Shown here: piece by piece, positions 5,511 to 5,884 of the stretch
Layout: the number at the start of each line of letters is the position of its first letter
Numbering within the stretch: position 1 is the first letter of the stretch
Origin: Anaerolineales bacterium
GTDB taxonomy: Bacteria > Chloroflexota > Anaerolineae > Anaerolineales > E44-bin32
Direction: 5' to 3'
DNA length: 5,884 bases
Assembly: GCA_030608865.1 (NCBI GenBank)
Contig: JAUWDI010000069.1
Location: forward strand, 1 to 5,884
Translations under genes and position numbers: made by a program
Notes under the pieces: model-generated
Database searches by the model: none
Seen by the model: only the letters and a program-made list of their open reading frames with translations
What the model was told of the DNA's origin: nothing

Positions 5511-5884
5511 TTGCCGCCTCTCCTCTCGATCATCGTGCCCGCCCACAATGAGGAAAATCGACTGCCGCAGAGCGTAGAGGCGATTCTCGAATTCGTCCAT
5601 GCTCAGCCCTACGAGTCCGAAATCATCATTGTTGAAAATGGAAGCTCGGACCACACAGCGCAGATCAGCCAGGATTACGCAGCCCGCCATCCAGAGATTA
5701 AAGCGCTTCAGGAACCAGTCGCCGGGAAAGGATTGGCTGTCCGTAGAGGTATGCTTGCAGCAAAAGGTGATTTTCGTTTTATCTGCGATGCCGATCTCTC
5801 AATGCCCATCGATGAGGTGAACCTCTTTCTCCCTCCCCAGGCCCCTCCCTTTGATATTGCCATTGCCTCGCGTGAAATTCCCGG
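5511..5884 (+). CDS. Family 2 glycosyltransferase, Alg5 / dolichyl-phosphate glucosyltransferase-like (3' end outside window)
   Basis: Only the first 124 codons are in the window and the frame is still open at its edge. The sequence is a typical GT-A fold start: first strand LLSIIVPAHNEENRL (4-18), second strand EIIIVENGSSDHT (37-49), a GKG nucleotide-loop motif (72-74) in EPVAGKGLAVRRGM, and the metal-binding DxD motif D93-A-D95 in FICDADLSMP. The combination GKGLAVRRGM plus DADLSMP plus DIAIASRE is the pattern of Alg5-like dolichyl-phosphate glucosyltransferases and bacterial polyprenyl-phosphate homologues, which load a sugar from a nucleotide donor on to a lipid phosphate at the inner membrane face. 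No membrane segment precedes the domain. The TTG start makes the catalytic strand begin after four residues, normal for this family. It lies 26 bp after the NERD-like gene, so the two probably share the promoter at 4522-4549. Family is very secure; the exact donor and acceptor are not. Confidence 0.92.
   Translation, partial: MPPLLSIIVPAHNEENRLPQSVEAILEFVHAQPYESEIIIVENGSSDHTAQISQDYAARHPEIKALQEPVAGKGLAVRRGMLAAKGDFRFICDADLSMPIDEVNLFLPPQAPPFDIAIASREIP

Noticed and set aside
1..5884. tRNA, rRNA, CRISPR array, insertion sequence or attachment site
   Set aside because: I looked for cloverleaf ends, regularly spaced repeats, terminal inverted repeats and transposase motifs and saw none; this was by eye, so a degenerate RNA could be missed.

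Overview
The window looks like ordinary bacterial chromosome with moderate-to-high GC content and good Shine-Dalgarno sites. No mobile element, CRISPR array, rRNA or tRNA was recognised. The gene mix suggests an environmental Gram-negative-like or Chloroflexota (Anaerolineae-type) bacterium: a long-form NfeD protease, a tail-anchored FHA protein, a NERD-like membrane protein and an Alg5-like glycosyltransferase. That assignment is an inference from gene families and style, not from a marker gene.

Layout. (1) 1-1070, plus strand: the C-terminal part of a polytopic membrane protein of the spermidine-synthase-like type. It is followed by a small, apparently frameshifted ORF coupled to it by an ATGA overlap, then by a 58-residue arginine-rich repeat protein with a strong ribosome binding site. 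(2) 1100-2352, minus strand: an OsmC-family protein followed 35 bp later by a membrane-anchored protein-L-isoaspartate methyltransferase, probably one transcript concerned with oxidative or protein damage. (3) 2458-2493: a hairpin with A and T runs on its two sides, separating that pair from the next minus-strand unit. (4) 2515-4469, minus strand: a long NfeD-type membrane serine protease (GTG start), then a FHA-domain protein with a C-terminal membrane anchor. (5) 4470-4605: a compact divergent promoter region with a clear sigma70-type promoter in each direction and an 8-bp inverted repeat around one -10 box. (6) 4606-5884, plus strand: a NERD-fold-like protein that appears to lack the nuclease residues and ends in a membrane anchor, then the start (TTG) of a family 2 glycosyltransferase that runs off the window.

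Much of the window is membrane- or envelope-related: polytopic protein, anchored PCMT, tail-anchored FHA, NfeD, tail-anchored NERD-like protein and a probable lipid-linked-sugar glycosyltransferase. I did not find a clear new defence or mobile system. The points most worth a second look are the inactivated-looking NERD protein with its putative operator, the small RRxGxxRR repeat protein whose two copies differ mostly at silent positions, the frameshifted coupled ORF, and the NfeD-FHA pairing without a stomatin gene beside it.
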